Shown here in pieces: positions 45,882-53,915 of a DNA stretch of 64,000 nt (positions are counted from its first letter, which is position 1; each line of letters starts with the position of its first letter). The notes under the pieces are model-generated. The model searched no databases. It was not told the DNA's origin and was given only the letters and a program-made list of their open reading frames with translations. The DNA comes from Alphaproteobacteria bacterium US3C007 (lineage in GTDB: Bacteria > Pseudomonadota > Alphaproteobacteria > Rhodobacterales > Rhodobacteraceae). Made by a program: the position numbers and the translations under genes. The stretch lies in assembly GCA_034423775.1 (NCBI GenBank), contig CP139918.1, forward strand, positions 1,426,001 through 1,490,000, read 5' to 3'.

Positions 45882-47138
45882 TCAGGCGACCAGCTGTTGG
45901 TTCCGCATGCCGATGATTTTTGCGGATATTATGCACCCTTCGGCTTGCGGTGTTGAAAACACCACTTCGGTGAATTGTTCGGTGCGCCCCATTGAGGGGT
46001 TTTCCATTAAGATTGAATGGGTTTTGCCATATTGGGCTTTGAGATGTGCTGCAACTTTTTGCGAACCAAGCGCGCGTAATTTGGCGGCGCGGTGTTTTAT
46101 ATCTGGGCCTTTCACTGCCGGCATTTTCGCCGCTGGCGTGCCCTCTCGGCTGGAATAAGGGAAAACATGCAGCCAAGTTAAATTACATTCCTTCACCAGT
46201 TTCAGCGAATTGGCAAAATGCGCTTCGGTTTCGGTTGGAAAACCCGCAATGATATCTGCGCCGAACGTGATATTGGGGCGCAGTTTGCGCGCCGTTTCGC
46301 AAAATGCGATGGCATCATCGCGCAGATGGCGCCGCTTCATGCGCTTTAAAATCAAATCATCGCCATGTTGCAGGCTAAGATGCAAATGCGGCATTAAGCG
46401 CGATTCAGTGGCGATCGCAGTCAGCAGATTTTCATCCACTTCAATGCTGTCAATGCTGCTGATCCGCAACCGTGGCAAATCGGGAACAAGCTTTAAGATG
46501 CGCATCACCAGATCGCCCAGTTTTGGGGCGCTGGGTAAATCGGCCCCCCAGCTCGTGAGATCAACGCCGGTTAAAACAACTTCATTATAGCCTTTATCCA
46601 CCAACCGCTTGATTTGCTCGATCACCACGCCGGCGGGTACGGATCGTGAATTGCCGCGTCCAAAGGGAATGATACAAAACGTGCAGCGGTGATCACAGCC
46701 GTTTTGAACTTGCACATAGGCCCTTGCCCGTGTGGCAAAGCCATCAATCAAATGACCCGCGGTTTCGGTCACTGACATAATGTCATCGACTTTGACTTTT
46801 TCGGTATCCCCGATCAGATCCCCCGCCATAGTCGACCATGTCGCCGGCTGCATTTTTTCATTATTGCCGATAACGGCGTTTACTTCGGGCATCTGTGCAA
46901 AGCTGTCTGGATCAATTTGCGCGGCGCATCCGGTCACAATTAATTTTGAGGTCGGGTTTTCGCGGTGCAACCGCCGTATTTCCTGACGTGATTTGCGAAC
47001 CGCCTCAGCAGTGACCGCGCAGGTATTCACAATCACCGCATCGCCCACGTTGGCGTCTTCGGCCAAGGCGCGCATTGCTTCTGATTCATAGGCGTTTAAC
47101 CGGCAGCCCAATGTGGTGATTTTTGGCGTTTGGCTCAT
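45882..47138 (-). CDS. mtaB: tRNA t6A37 methylthiotransferase MtaB
   Basis: MtaB is a radical-SAM enzyme that adds a methylthio group to t6A at position 37 of tRNAs reading ANN codons, downstream in the pathway of TsaE encoded at 5.4 kb. The 418-residue protein has the MTTase cysteines (TLGCRLN, VNTCAV, VTGCAA) and the radical-SAM triad in CDHRCTFC near residue 155; a TRAM-like C-terminus follows. I start at 47138, where ATGA overlaps the dapF stop; the frame is open another 87 nt inside dapF. Confidence 0.94.
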   Translation of the reverse strand: MSQTPKITTLGCRLNAYESEAMRALAEDANVGDAVIVNTCAVTAEAVRKSRQEIRRLHRENPTSKLIVTGCAAQIDPDSFAQMPEVNAVIGNNEKMQPATWSTMAGDLIGDTEKVKVDDIMSVTETAGHLIDGFATRARAYVQVQNGCDHRCTFCIIPFGRGNSRSVPAGVVIEQIKRLVDKGYNEVVLTGVDLTSWGADLPSAPKLGDLVMRILKLVPDLPRLRISSIDSIEVDENLLTAIATESRLMPHLHLSLQHGDDLILKRMKRRHLRDDAIAFCETARKLRPNITFGADIIAGFPTETEAHFANSLKLVKECNLTWLHVFPYSSREGTPAAKMPAVKGPDIKHRAAKLRALGSQKVAAHLKAQYGKTHSILMENPSMGRTEQFTEVVFSTPQAEGCIISAKIIGMRNQQLVA

Positions 47139-47968
47139 CGCAGGCTGTCCAGAAATTGACGGGTTAAACGACCTGAAAAGACATGCATGGTCGGCCCCGT
47201 TAGCCAGACCCCATCTTCGCGCCAATCGATCTGTAAGCTGCCGCCATCAACGTCAATTTTAACGCTGCGCCCCGTCAAGCCGCGGCGCGCGGCCGCCACG
47301 GCTGTGGCGCAAGACGAAGAGCCTGAGGCAAGCGTTACCCCAACGCCGCGTTCCCAGACGCGCATTCGAATGTGATCTTTGCCAATCACCTGCGCAAATT
47401 GCACATTCGTGCGTTCGGGGAAAAGTGGATGATGTTCAATCGGTGCTGCATCCGCTTCTAGGTTGATTGCGGCGATATCCGGCACAAAAAAGGTACAATG
47501 GGGATTGCCCATACCTGTCGCGCTTGGATCCCCTTTGATCGGCAAAACAAGCGTCTCCATCGCTTCAGAAAGCGGAATATCCTGCCATGTGAGCAGCGGC
47601 TGCCCCATATTGATCGATACAGAACCATCGGAGGATGTTTCCGCGCGCAAGGCGCCGCGATCCGTTGTGAGATGCAAGCTGGATTTTTCAAGCTCATCCA
47701 TCAAATATCGGGCGATGCAGCGGGTGGCGTTGCCGCAGGCTGCCGAAACCGAGCCATCGGCGTTGAAAAACCTTAAATGGGCATCGCCAGTGCCGCTTTC
47801 TATGACGGCGAGCTGGTCAAAGCCTACGCCACGATGGCGGTCGGCCAAACCGGTAATCAATGTGGCAGGCAAATCTAAAGCGGCCTTGCGCCAATCTAGG
47901 ATCACAAAGTCATTTCCAAGACCGTGCATTTTTAAAAATGGCCAGTTAGGGGTAAGAGATTTGTTCAT
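47135..47968 (-). CDS. dapF: diaminopimelate epimerase, second catalytic Cys replaced by Ser
   Basis: DapF converts LL- to meso-diaminopimelate for lysine and peptidoglycan. The 277-residue protein has the normal beginning FLKMHGLGNDF, the first catalytic Cys78 in AACGNATRC, GMGNPHC near residue 152, and ERGVGVT near residue 206. At the second catalytic position the usual ACGSGAC-like motif reads ASGSSSC, so the expected catalytic cysteine is Ser215 and the nearest thiol is Cys220. Everything else looks like an intact epimerase. mtaB overlaps its 3' end. Confidence 0.93.
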   Translation of the reverse strand: MNKSLTPNWPFLKMHGLGNDFVILDWRKAALDLPATLITGLADRHRGVGFDQLAVIESGTGDAHLRFFNADGSVSAACGNATRCIARYLMDELEKSSLHLTTDRGALRAETSSDGSVSINMGQPLLTWQDIPLSEAMETLVLPIKGDPSATGMGNPHCTFFVPDIAAINLEADAAPIEHHPLFPERTNVQFAQVIGKDHIRMRVWERGVGVTLASGSSSCATAVAAARRGLTGRSVKIDVDGGSLQIDWREDGVWLTGPTMHVFSGRLTRQFLDSLR

Positions 47969-48034
47969 GAGCGAGGATATATCTCGCTCAGAGCAATGAA
48001 TCCATAGATTGCGAGTTTTTCTTTGTTTTCGGGG

Positions 48035-48063
48035 TTGACCACACCTCGCGGTGTTTTTAAGTA
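48035..48063 (+). promoter_or_regulatory. tRNA-Lys promoter
   Basis: TTGACC (48035-48040) and TAAGTA (48058-48063) with a 17-nt spacer end 11 nt before the first tRNA base. Confidence 0.7.
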
Positions 48064-48074
48064 AGCCGCTTAGT

Positions 48075-48150
48075 GGGCCGTTAGCTCAGTTGGTAGAGCA
48101 ACTGACTTTTAATCAGTAGGTCGATGGTTCGAACCCATCACGGCTCACCA
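48075..48150 (+). tRNA. tRNA-Lys (anticodon TTT)
   Basis: A complete 76-nt cloverleaf: acceptor stem GGGCCGT with ACGGCTC (one G-T pair), D-loop with AGCTCAGTTGGTAGAGC, anticodon stem-loop ACTGACTTTTAATCAGT with anticodon TTT, T-arm with GGTTCGAACCC, and encoded CCA end. The sequence turns AT-rich immediately after it. Confidence 0.98.
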
Positions 48151-48380
48151 TTTTAATTCATGATATCAATATCTTAGATGACTTTTAATGGATCTATTTA
48201 TTTATAGTAGAAGTTATAAAGTGTTGTAAAGCTTTGGGTGAATGAATTTTATTGGTGTAGAGTCGTTTTAAGGCTGTGCTCAATTGGCTGACTTTGCTGT
48301 AATTTTGATAAATAAAAAAGTCTTTCTTTAAAGTCTAAAACCGTATTACGTTCTCATAGTGATACTAGCCGTAGCCAAAG

Positions 48381-51296
48381 ATGAAAATTAATCTTATCAA
48401 AACTGAAAAAACTGAGGGAACCCAGAGGCGATTAGGGTTTACTCTGCTCGGCGTATTTGCGGCAGTTTCAACGTCTGAGCTATCGGCGAGTGAAACTAAA
48501 ACATTTTTAATTCCACATAGCCCTAAAGTTGCATGGTTTTATGTGGATGAAAATAATGATTTTTGGATAAGACTTATTGATGCTTCTTGGATACGTGTTC
48601 CGCAAACTGAGTTGTTCCGAACAGAAAACTCTCTCTTGATTTCCACAAAATTTTTGAAGCAAAACGCTCCAGATTTAGTTCCCAAAAGTTTTGTCGATGG
48701 CGAGGTGGCTCTAGGGTCTTATTACCAAGACTTAGGAGAAGATGAGGGGCTAAATATAGTAGCGAACGTATCTGGAATTAGTTCAATTACGTTAATTAAT
48801 ACAAATACTCTAGAGGTTTTAAAGGATAATGGAGCACAGATAATAATTCAGGGAAGGCACTTTAACTTTTCGGACGGTTACCTAACGGTAAATTTAAATT
48901 TTTTAGAAAAATATGCTACGGATCTCATTCCATCGGGAAAGAATTTTCCAGATAATGTTTATCTCGGGCACTATGATGAAACATCGCCTTACAAGTTAAC
49001 TGGCAAGCCGTCTGTAGAGTACAATTTCACAGACAGATCAACTCACTATAAAGGCGGTGGTTTTGAAATTGTTTTAGATAATGGCAAAGTAATTTTAGTA
49101 CCTGAATATGCGGTAGTTTCTGCTACCTCTGGCGTAATTCAAATAAATAAAAATTGGGTTATTGAAAATTCTCAACACCCCGAAGTTTTCTGGAACCCTG
49201 ATACTGAGTCATACCAAAATGCAGGACTAGGCGCATCAGGTGGATCAGAAGACACCAGTGCATTTTCCATCTGGGGTATTTTGGGTGGATTAGGGCTTTT
49301 AGGGGGCGCTGCTGGCAGTTTAACGGCATCAAGTGGTTCCTCGGAGGTTATACAAAGCGTCATTAATGTTTACGATGGTCCTTTGGAGAATGCTCTCGTT
49401 TTCATCGATGCTAATGAGAACGGAGAGCTTGATGAGGGTGAGTTACGTGGACGAACCGATGAGCAGGGTGACGTAACATTTAATGTTGATACATCTAATA
49501 AAAGTATCGTTGCCTTAACTGACGAACTCACAATAGACCGTATCTCAAATGAAGTATTGGCTGGACTGAAATTGACTGCTCCCAAAGGCTCATCAGTAGT
49601 TTCTCCAATTACTACTTTAATTGATCAAACAGATCTTACAGATGCTCAAATAAAGAGTACTTTTTCCTTGCCAGATTCCTTTGATTTTTTAAAAGATAAT
49701 CCTTTTGATGGCTCTTTCTCAACTGTTGATCAAACAAAAATAATTTCTACAAACTCTCAAATTGTAGCAACTTCATCATCTTTCGCTTCAGTTTTGAAAG
49801 GGGCTGGAGTAAGCGAATATGATGCTTTTGAAGCCTCTTTCGCGGCTTTCGCAAGCGTAACTGAAGAGAAAGTTCTTGAAAGCTCTGATTTCAAAGTGGA
49901 TCTCACCAATGCTAGTTTGCTTTCGGAGGTCAGTAATTATATCATTTCAAGCAATAACCATTCTACCGCGGTTACAAACACGTTTTCCGCAATCCAAACG
50001 TCATCAGTTACCGCGGTACAAAACATTAATGATTTATTTTCAGTCGAAAATTTAACTTCCGCGAATAGCATGTCTAATATCTTGTCGATTATGGATAGTG
50101 TTCCAAATCAGTTAGCTACTGCAGCTGGCGAAGAATTGAGCACGCCAGGTTCAGGAAGTGATAAAATTACATTTTTTGTTAAGCAAAATTTGATTGCCGA
50201 AGTTCCGCATTTACGAACTACACAGTCGGTTATCGCTTATGATATTTCCACTTATGATGAAAATACACCACTTTCTGATACAAACAAAGTTACATTTATC
50301 GGCACTGAAGAATTGATTTTCACGTTTAGTGAGGAGCCGCAATTACAATACGCATATACAAATGATCAGGGTGCTTTTGAATTCAGTGGGAATTCAGACG
50401 CCTTAACCGTTGAGTTCATGGATAAGGAAATTCCCTTATTTGAATTGGATAGCCAAGGTCGGAGCCCTATGGATGTTATGATTGATCGTAACACAGCCCC
50501 AGATGGGTCTTTTTGGGATACTATGGTTGTTCATGCTAATTCTGAAGATGGTGCCTATGTGGGTAGTTTTATGTGGGTCTTAGGGGGTGAAGCTTTATCA
50601 ATAACTAGCCAGCAAGAATTTGACTCTCAGATGGCAGCTGTGGCGGGATATACCGAACAAAACATTCCTGATGATGTTGCCTATGGTCCAGGGCAAGACG
50701 ATTGGCTTACTTTCGAACCTTCAAATTCTACCTCACAAGCCGCCTCCAATTCTGCAGATAACACTTTTGAGTTTTCAGTTTTGGCTTATGATATTTCCAC
50801 TTATGATGAAAATACACCACTTTCTGATACAAACAAAGTTACATTTATCGGTCATGAAGAGTTAAAAATTTCTTCAACGGATGCAATTAGCCTCTCCTAT
50901 TCTTATGGTGAGAATGTAGAGCCCGGAATGGAAGGCTTCAGCATCGTTTCATTTTCAGGAGATACTTCGACAATAGATATTGAATTCTTAGAACAAAATA
51001 TACCACTATTTGATAATTCTTTGGAGGTTTTTTTGGAGCGTGTTATTTCCGCTGATGGCTCGGTTTATGACTCTTTATACGCTCATACACGCGATATTAA
51101 CGGTGAATATGTAGGCAGCTTTTCTTGGAGTTTGAATGGGAACTCGGAAACTGTTTCAATTACAAATCAACAAGAATTTGACGCGCTATTGGAGTTAGGT
51201 ACGTCTACGTCTACGTCTACGTCTAATTTTATTCCTAGTGATGTCGCCTATGGTCCAGGACAAGACGATTGGTTAATTGCTTTAGACATAATTTAA
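48381..51296 (+). CDS. large AT-rich surface/adhesin-type protein with two C-terminal repeat domains
   Basis: The 971-residue protein has a signal-like N-terminus (basic RR, then a hydrophobic stretch at about 18-33 ending SASE). The N-terminal 290 residues are unrecognised beta-rich sequence. A glycine-rich hydrophobic segment (IWGILGGLGLLGGAAG, about 295-310) resembles the leader end of BapA-type adhesins. A DANENGELDEGE calcium-loop-like motif follows near residue 342, then KAPKG-type text SPITTLIDQT typical of secreted marine surface proteins. The C-terminus has two related domains of about 180 residues (about 616-797 and 799-971), each ending DVAYGPGQDDWL. Codon use is AT-rich, unlike the neighbours, suggesting transfer. 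No dedicated secretion genes are adjacent. Confidence 0.85.
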   Translation: MKINLIKTEKTEGTQRRLGFTLLGVFAAVSTSELSASETKTFLIPHSPKVAWFYVDENNDFWIRLIDASWIRVPQTELFRTENSLLISTKFLKQNAPDLVPKSFVDGEVALGSYYQDLGEDEGLNIVANVSGISSITLINTNTLEVLKDNGAQIIIQGRHFNFSDGYLTVNLNFLEKYATDLIPSGKNFPDNVYLGHYDETSPYKLTGKPSVEYNFTDRSTHYKGGGFEIVLDNGKVILVPEYAVVSATSGVIQINKNWVIENSQHPEVFWNPDTESYQNAGLGASGGSEDTSAFSIWGILGGLGLLGGAAGSLTASSGSSEVIQSVINVYDGPLENALVFIDANENGELDEGELRGRTDEQGDVTFNVDTSNKSIVALTDELTIDRISNEVLAGLKLTAPKGSSVVSPITTLIDQTDLTDAQIKSTFSLPDSFDFLKDNPFDGSFSTVDQTKIISTNSQIVATSSSFASVLKGAGVSEYDAFEASFAAFASVTEEKVLESSDFKVDLTNASLLSEVSNYIISSNNHSTAVTNTFSAIQTSSVTAVQNINDLFSVENLTSANSMSNILSIMDSVPNQLATAAGEELSTPGSGSDKITFFVKQNLIAEVPHLRTTQSVIAYDISTYDENTPLSDTNKVTFIGTEELIFTFSEEPQLQYAYTNDQGAFEFSGNSDALTVEFMDKEIPLFELDSQGRSPMDVMIDRNTAPDGSFWDTMVVHANSEDGAYVGSFMWVLGGEALSITSQQEFDSQMAAVAGYTEQNIPDDVAYGPGQDDWLTFEPSNSTSQAASNSADNTFEFSVLAYDISTYDENTPLSDTNKVTFIGHEELKISSTDAISLSYSYGENVEPGMEGFSIVSFSGDTSTIDIEFLEQNIPLFDNSLEVFLERVISADGSVYDSLYAHTRDINGEYVGSFSWSLNGNSETVSITNQQEFDALLELGTSTSTSTSNFIPSDVAYGPGQDDWLIALDII
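50235..50302 (+). repeat. 68-bp exact direct repeat, copy 1
   Basis: Identical by eye to 50784-50851 and in the same reading frame (residues 619-641). It begins each of the two C-terminal domains of the surface protein and encodes AYDISTYDENTPLSDTNK and the following TFI. Flanking sequence of the two domains has diverged clearly more. Confidence 0.95.
50784..50851 (+). repeat. 68-bp exact direct repeat, copy 2
   Basis: Second copy, 549 bp (183 codons) after the first. See copy 1. Confidence 0.95.
51201..51224 (+). repeat. four ACGTCT hexamers near the end of the surface-protein gene
   Basis: Four perfect tandem ACGTCT units encode a Thr-Ser linker before the last conserved block of the second domain. 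The unit is in frame, so copy-number change would only alter linker length. Confidence 0.95.
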
Positions 51297-51544
51297 GACC
51301 AAACGGTTTTAACTATTGAAATGGTGGACGAATTTTTAAGTAATAAAGATCATTAGTAAAACATACTAAAACCCCTGCTAAATATTAAAAATTAAAGTAT
51401 AATAGAGAAATAAACGTCTTTTAGAAGGGGTACATATTCCTAAGGAAACTTCCCCACGCTTACGTTTCTTAAATATCGCTTAGCGTTTTTAATATAACGG
51501 CTGACGATTGATTGAAGGTGATGATATCCGTTCTCCGCGCGTCG
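51297..51544. other. AT-rich intergenic stretch
   Basis: About 250 bp of AT-rich sequence between the surface-protein gene and the recombinase fragment; no gene, terminator or repeat could be defended here. Confidence 0.4.
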
Positions 51545-51841
51545 CTATAATAAACTGACTACTTTTGTCTGAGCTTCACTATCGGCATCAATATATCGCT
51601 GTGTCGTTTGAAGAGATGAATGCCCTGCCATCATCTGAATATCCCTCAAAGAACCGCCTACGAGAGAAATCTTTTTGGCGGTTTCTGTTATGAAGGTTCG
51701 CCTTCCGCTGCGGCTGGCCACCTGTAGCGAAAGCCAGCTCTCCGTGAATGTAAGGAAACACGCAAAAGCAAAGCAGGCCAGCTTTTCAAGACTGGCAGAC
51801 CTTTCAGAGAGGTATAATAATCGCGACCAACTGCCCTTCAA
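51545..51841 (-). pseudogene. truncated tyrosine recombinase/integrase (C-terminal fragment)
   Basis: Only the last 56 or so residues of the frame (from about 51718 down to 51545) match a phage-type integrase: SGRRTFIT carries the second active-site Arg, MAGHSSLQTTQRYID carries the conserved His and the nucleophilic Tyr. The first residue of the usual HSGRR motif is Arg instead of His. The N-terminal DNA-binding half and the first catalytic Arg are absent, and the 40 residues before the match are not integrase-like. It is therefore a dead remnant, most likely of the element that brought in the AT-rich neighbour. Confidence 0.75.
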
Positions 51842-51890
51842 GATATGGCTTAAAGGTTATGCGGGAGCAGACGAAGAAAGCGCGATACGT

Positions 51891-52652
51891 TTAAAAATTG
51901 TACGCAACCCCTAAGATGGCAGCGGTATTAGAACTTTTGCTGACAATCGGGCTGTCTTTAATTTTGCTGGGCAAAAGATTTGTAGTGATGTTTGCAAAGG
52001 CACCAATATTAGAAGTGATATTGAAAAACGTATTCACAGAGAGATAAGTGATTGCCGCCGCGCCGGGAGCATATGCCGCTCGGCTTCCCGTAGCCTCAGA
52101 GGGCTTTACACCAAAAAAGTATTCTGCGCGTTTGCTATCGTAGTTTTTCGATCCCAATGAAACGATTACAGGCTGACCGCCAATTGGGATAAACTGGCTG
52201 AACGCAAGATCAACGAGCGTGCCATTGAATTCATTGGTGACTTCGCGGGCCATTTTCAGCTTGAGTGTGGAACCCCGAACGATATCAAATGAACCCATGA
52301 TCACTCCGTCAAATGTCATTTTGCGATCCATTCCCGAAAGTGAAGTTGAATCTGCGCTCTTATAGGGACGGAAATTGGGGGCGATTGCTGCGCGCATTCC
52401 GAAGGTTTGGGTGTCTATGAATTTATAAGATACGCCTTCTCGAAAATCGATTTTTACTTTATCGTTTTCGTAGGCGATCGAGGGCATAAAGCGCGAGGTT
52501 GATCCAACACCGGTGTAAATGGAGTTACCATTTATATAAGCAGCACCCAGAGAGAATTTTGAAGACGGGTCTGCCGACACACCTCCAGCAAAGCAAATGG
52601 ATACCGCACAAATAAAACGTATGACTGCTCTAAACACCTTTTGATCTCCCAT
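51891..52652 (-). CDS. MipA/OmpV family outer-membrane protein
   Basis: The 253-residue protein has a signal peptide (cut after GGVSA), a beta-barrel-type pattern of alternating residues, the YFFGVKPSEA segment near residue 175, the PGAAAITYLSVN stretch and a terminal ILGVAYNF ending in the aromatic residue required for barrel insertion. MipA relatives include scaffold proteins for murein enzymes and outer-membrane porin-like proteins. GGGAG lies 8 nt before a GTG at 52637, which would give a cleaner signal peptide start than the ATG at 52652. A hexamer repeat lies upstream. Confidence 0.82.
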   Translation of the reverse strand: MGDQKVFRAVIRFICAVSICFAGGVSADPSSKFSLGAAYINGNSIYTGVGSTSRFMPSIAYENDKVKIDFREGVSYKFIDTQTFGMRAAIAPNFRPYKSADSTSLSGMDRKMTFDGVIMGSFDIVRGSTLKLKMAREVTNEFNGTLVDLAFSQFIPIGGQPVIVSLGSKNYDSKRAEYFFGVKPSEATGSRAAYAPGAAAITYLSVNTFFNITSNIGAFANITTNLLPSKIKDSPIVSKSSNTAAILGVAYNF

Positions 52653-52707
52653 CGGTTAATAATTTGAAACTAATGTGAATACTCAGAATTCCAAGAGGAT
52701 GTAAAAA

Positions 52708-52740
52708 ATTCATATTCATATTCATATTCATATTCATATT
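52708..52740. repeat. ATTCAT hexanucleotide tandem repeat upstream of the MipA/OmpV gene
   Basis: Five perfect ATTCAT units plus a partial sixth (ATT) lie 56-88 bp upstream of the ATG, in the zone where promoter elements are expected. Slippage would alter spacing by 6 bp per unit. Confidence 0.95.
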
Positions 52741-52937
52741 GATACCTGTGCGCGAACCTCACAAGGGCTCTGCGACTTATGGATACGCCTCTCCGTTAGA
52801 GCTCAAGCGCTAGGAGAGGAAGAAAGTGTGAGCGTCAGAGAAGGGGAAAAATATGAGCAGTTCGAAAACAGGTTTACGCTTATTGAACTGAGCAACGCGA
52901 CCAGCTGACTTAAGCTAAACGATAGCGATAATTCTGT

Positions 52938-53228
52938 TTGAAAGTGCGGAATACATTTATGATAAAAGACCCGAAATTGGTACCGATTGCAAAAAATTAT
53001 CAAAACTTTCTGGCACATCGAGAGACGCATTTGAAAATGGTTTCAACGGGTGTTGAAAGCATCACGATATGGGGTGAAGCACTCTCCTGCAAGTGTGCAG
53101 CTTCCATGCAAGAAGAGCTTGTGGCCAAAGGGCTGGCCTCAGCTTTGTTGGTTCATGTGCTTGCACCAATCAAAGTCGTCATTTCGTTCGCCGCTCAACA
53201 GAAAACATTAGAGCGTTCAAATCGTTAA
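52938..53228 (+). CDS. small hypothetical protein (uncertain)
   Basis: A 96-residue open frame; an internal ATG at 52959 gives 89 residues. The amino-acid mix is plausible for a soluble protein, but no family, ribosome site or conserved neighbour supports it. It lies in the disturbed region after the recombinase remnant. Treat as a possible relic or non-coding. Confidence 0.25.
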   Translation: MKVRNTFMIKDPKLVPIAKNYQNFLAHRETHLKMVSTGVESITIWGEALSCKCAASMQEELVAKGLASALLVHVLAPIKVVISFAAQQKTLERSNR

Positions 53229-53915
53229 CCGCCGGTTTCATAGAGAAAAGCATCGGATCAAAGAAACGGCTTGTTGTTTCTTAGACTGATTTGCAAATAG
53301 TTCAGCTGCTTTGCCGTCAAATGAAGTATAAGTCGCACAGGATCAGCCCCGAGCCGTGACACAGGTCGCTGAATTGTTGAGATAGCTGGCCTGAGTAACG
53401 CTGACGCCCAACCGGATGCTGCTTTCGCTACATTCGGATCAAGCTCTAGCCCCCGCCATAGGCTTCAAACGGGCGAAGATCATTGCGCGGAACATGGAAG
53501 GTCTCGCTACTATATATCAAGACTTAATCAAAAGAACAGAATGAGAGACGGTGATCATTTGTATCGCAATGCAAACAATTGCGAATAGCCGAGACATTCC
53601 CGCGTAATCCGTATGAGGCCGCGGCAGCTTGCTGCTATTATTTGCCAATACGACCCGTTTCAAAACATTTTGTGAAGGTTATCTGCAAAGTCATTCACGC
53701 GGCTACGTCGAGTTTAGGCGCCAGGGATCAGCATTGCCCTGTTGGTCTGGCGCGCACTTGGGCAACAAAACCTCAACGCCATCGGCAGCGATGAATGCCC
53801 TGCCTGTCATTCCCCTGCGGTATAAGCCTCTCTGCCAATCGCCGCTTACTGTATACGCTTATTATAAACGTACATCTTAACGCGGTGCTTGCAAAAGTTA
53901 AGCGCCTTCGATCAG
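53229..53915. other. gene-poor stretch at the right end of the island-like region
   Basis: About 690 bp with only short frames of unconvincing composition. I saw no transposase, tRNA, or copy of the tRNA-Lys 3' end that could serve as the second attachment site. Normal host-like coding resumes at 53916. Confidence 0.4.

Noticed and set aside
53229..53915. Insertion sequence or second attachment site at the end of the AT-rich region
   Set aside because: No transposase-like frame, inverted terminal repeats or tRNA-end duplication could be found by eye.
48075..53915. Anti-phage defence system in the island-like region
   Set aside because: None of the genes resembles a known defence effector; only a surface protein, an outer-membrane protein and a dead recombinase are supported.
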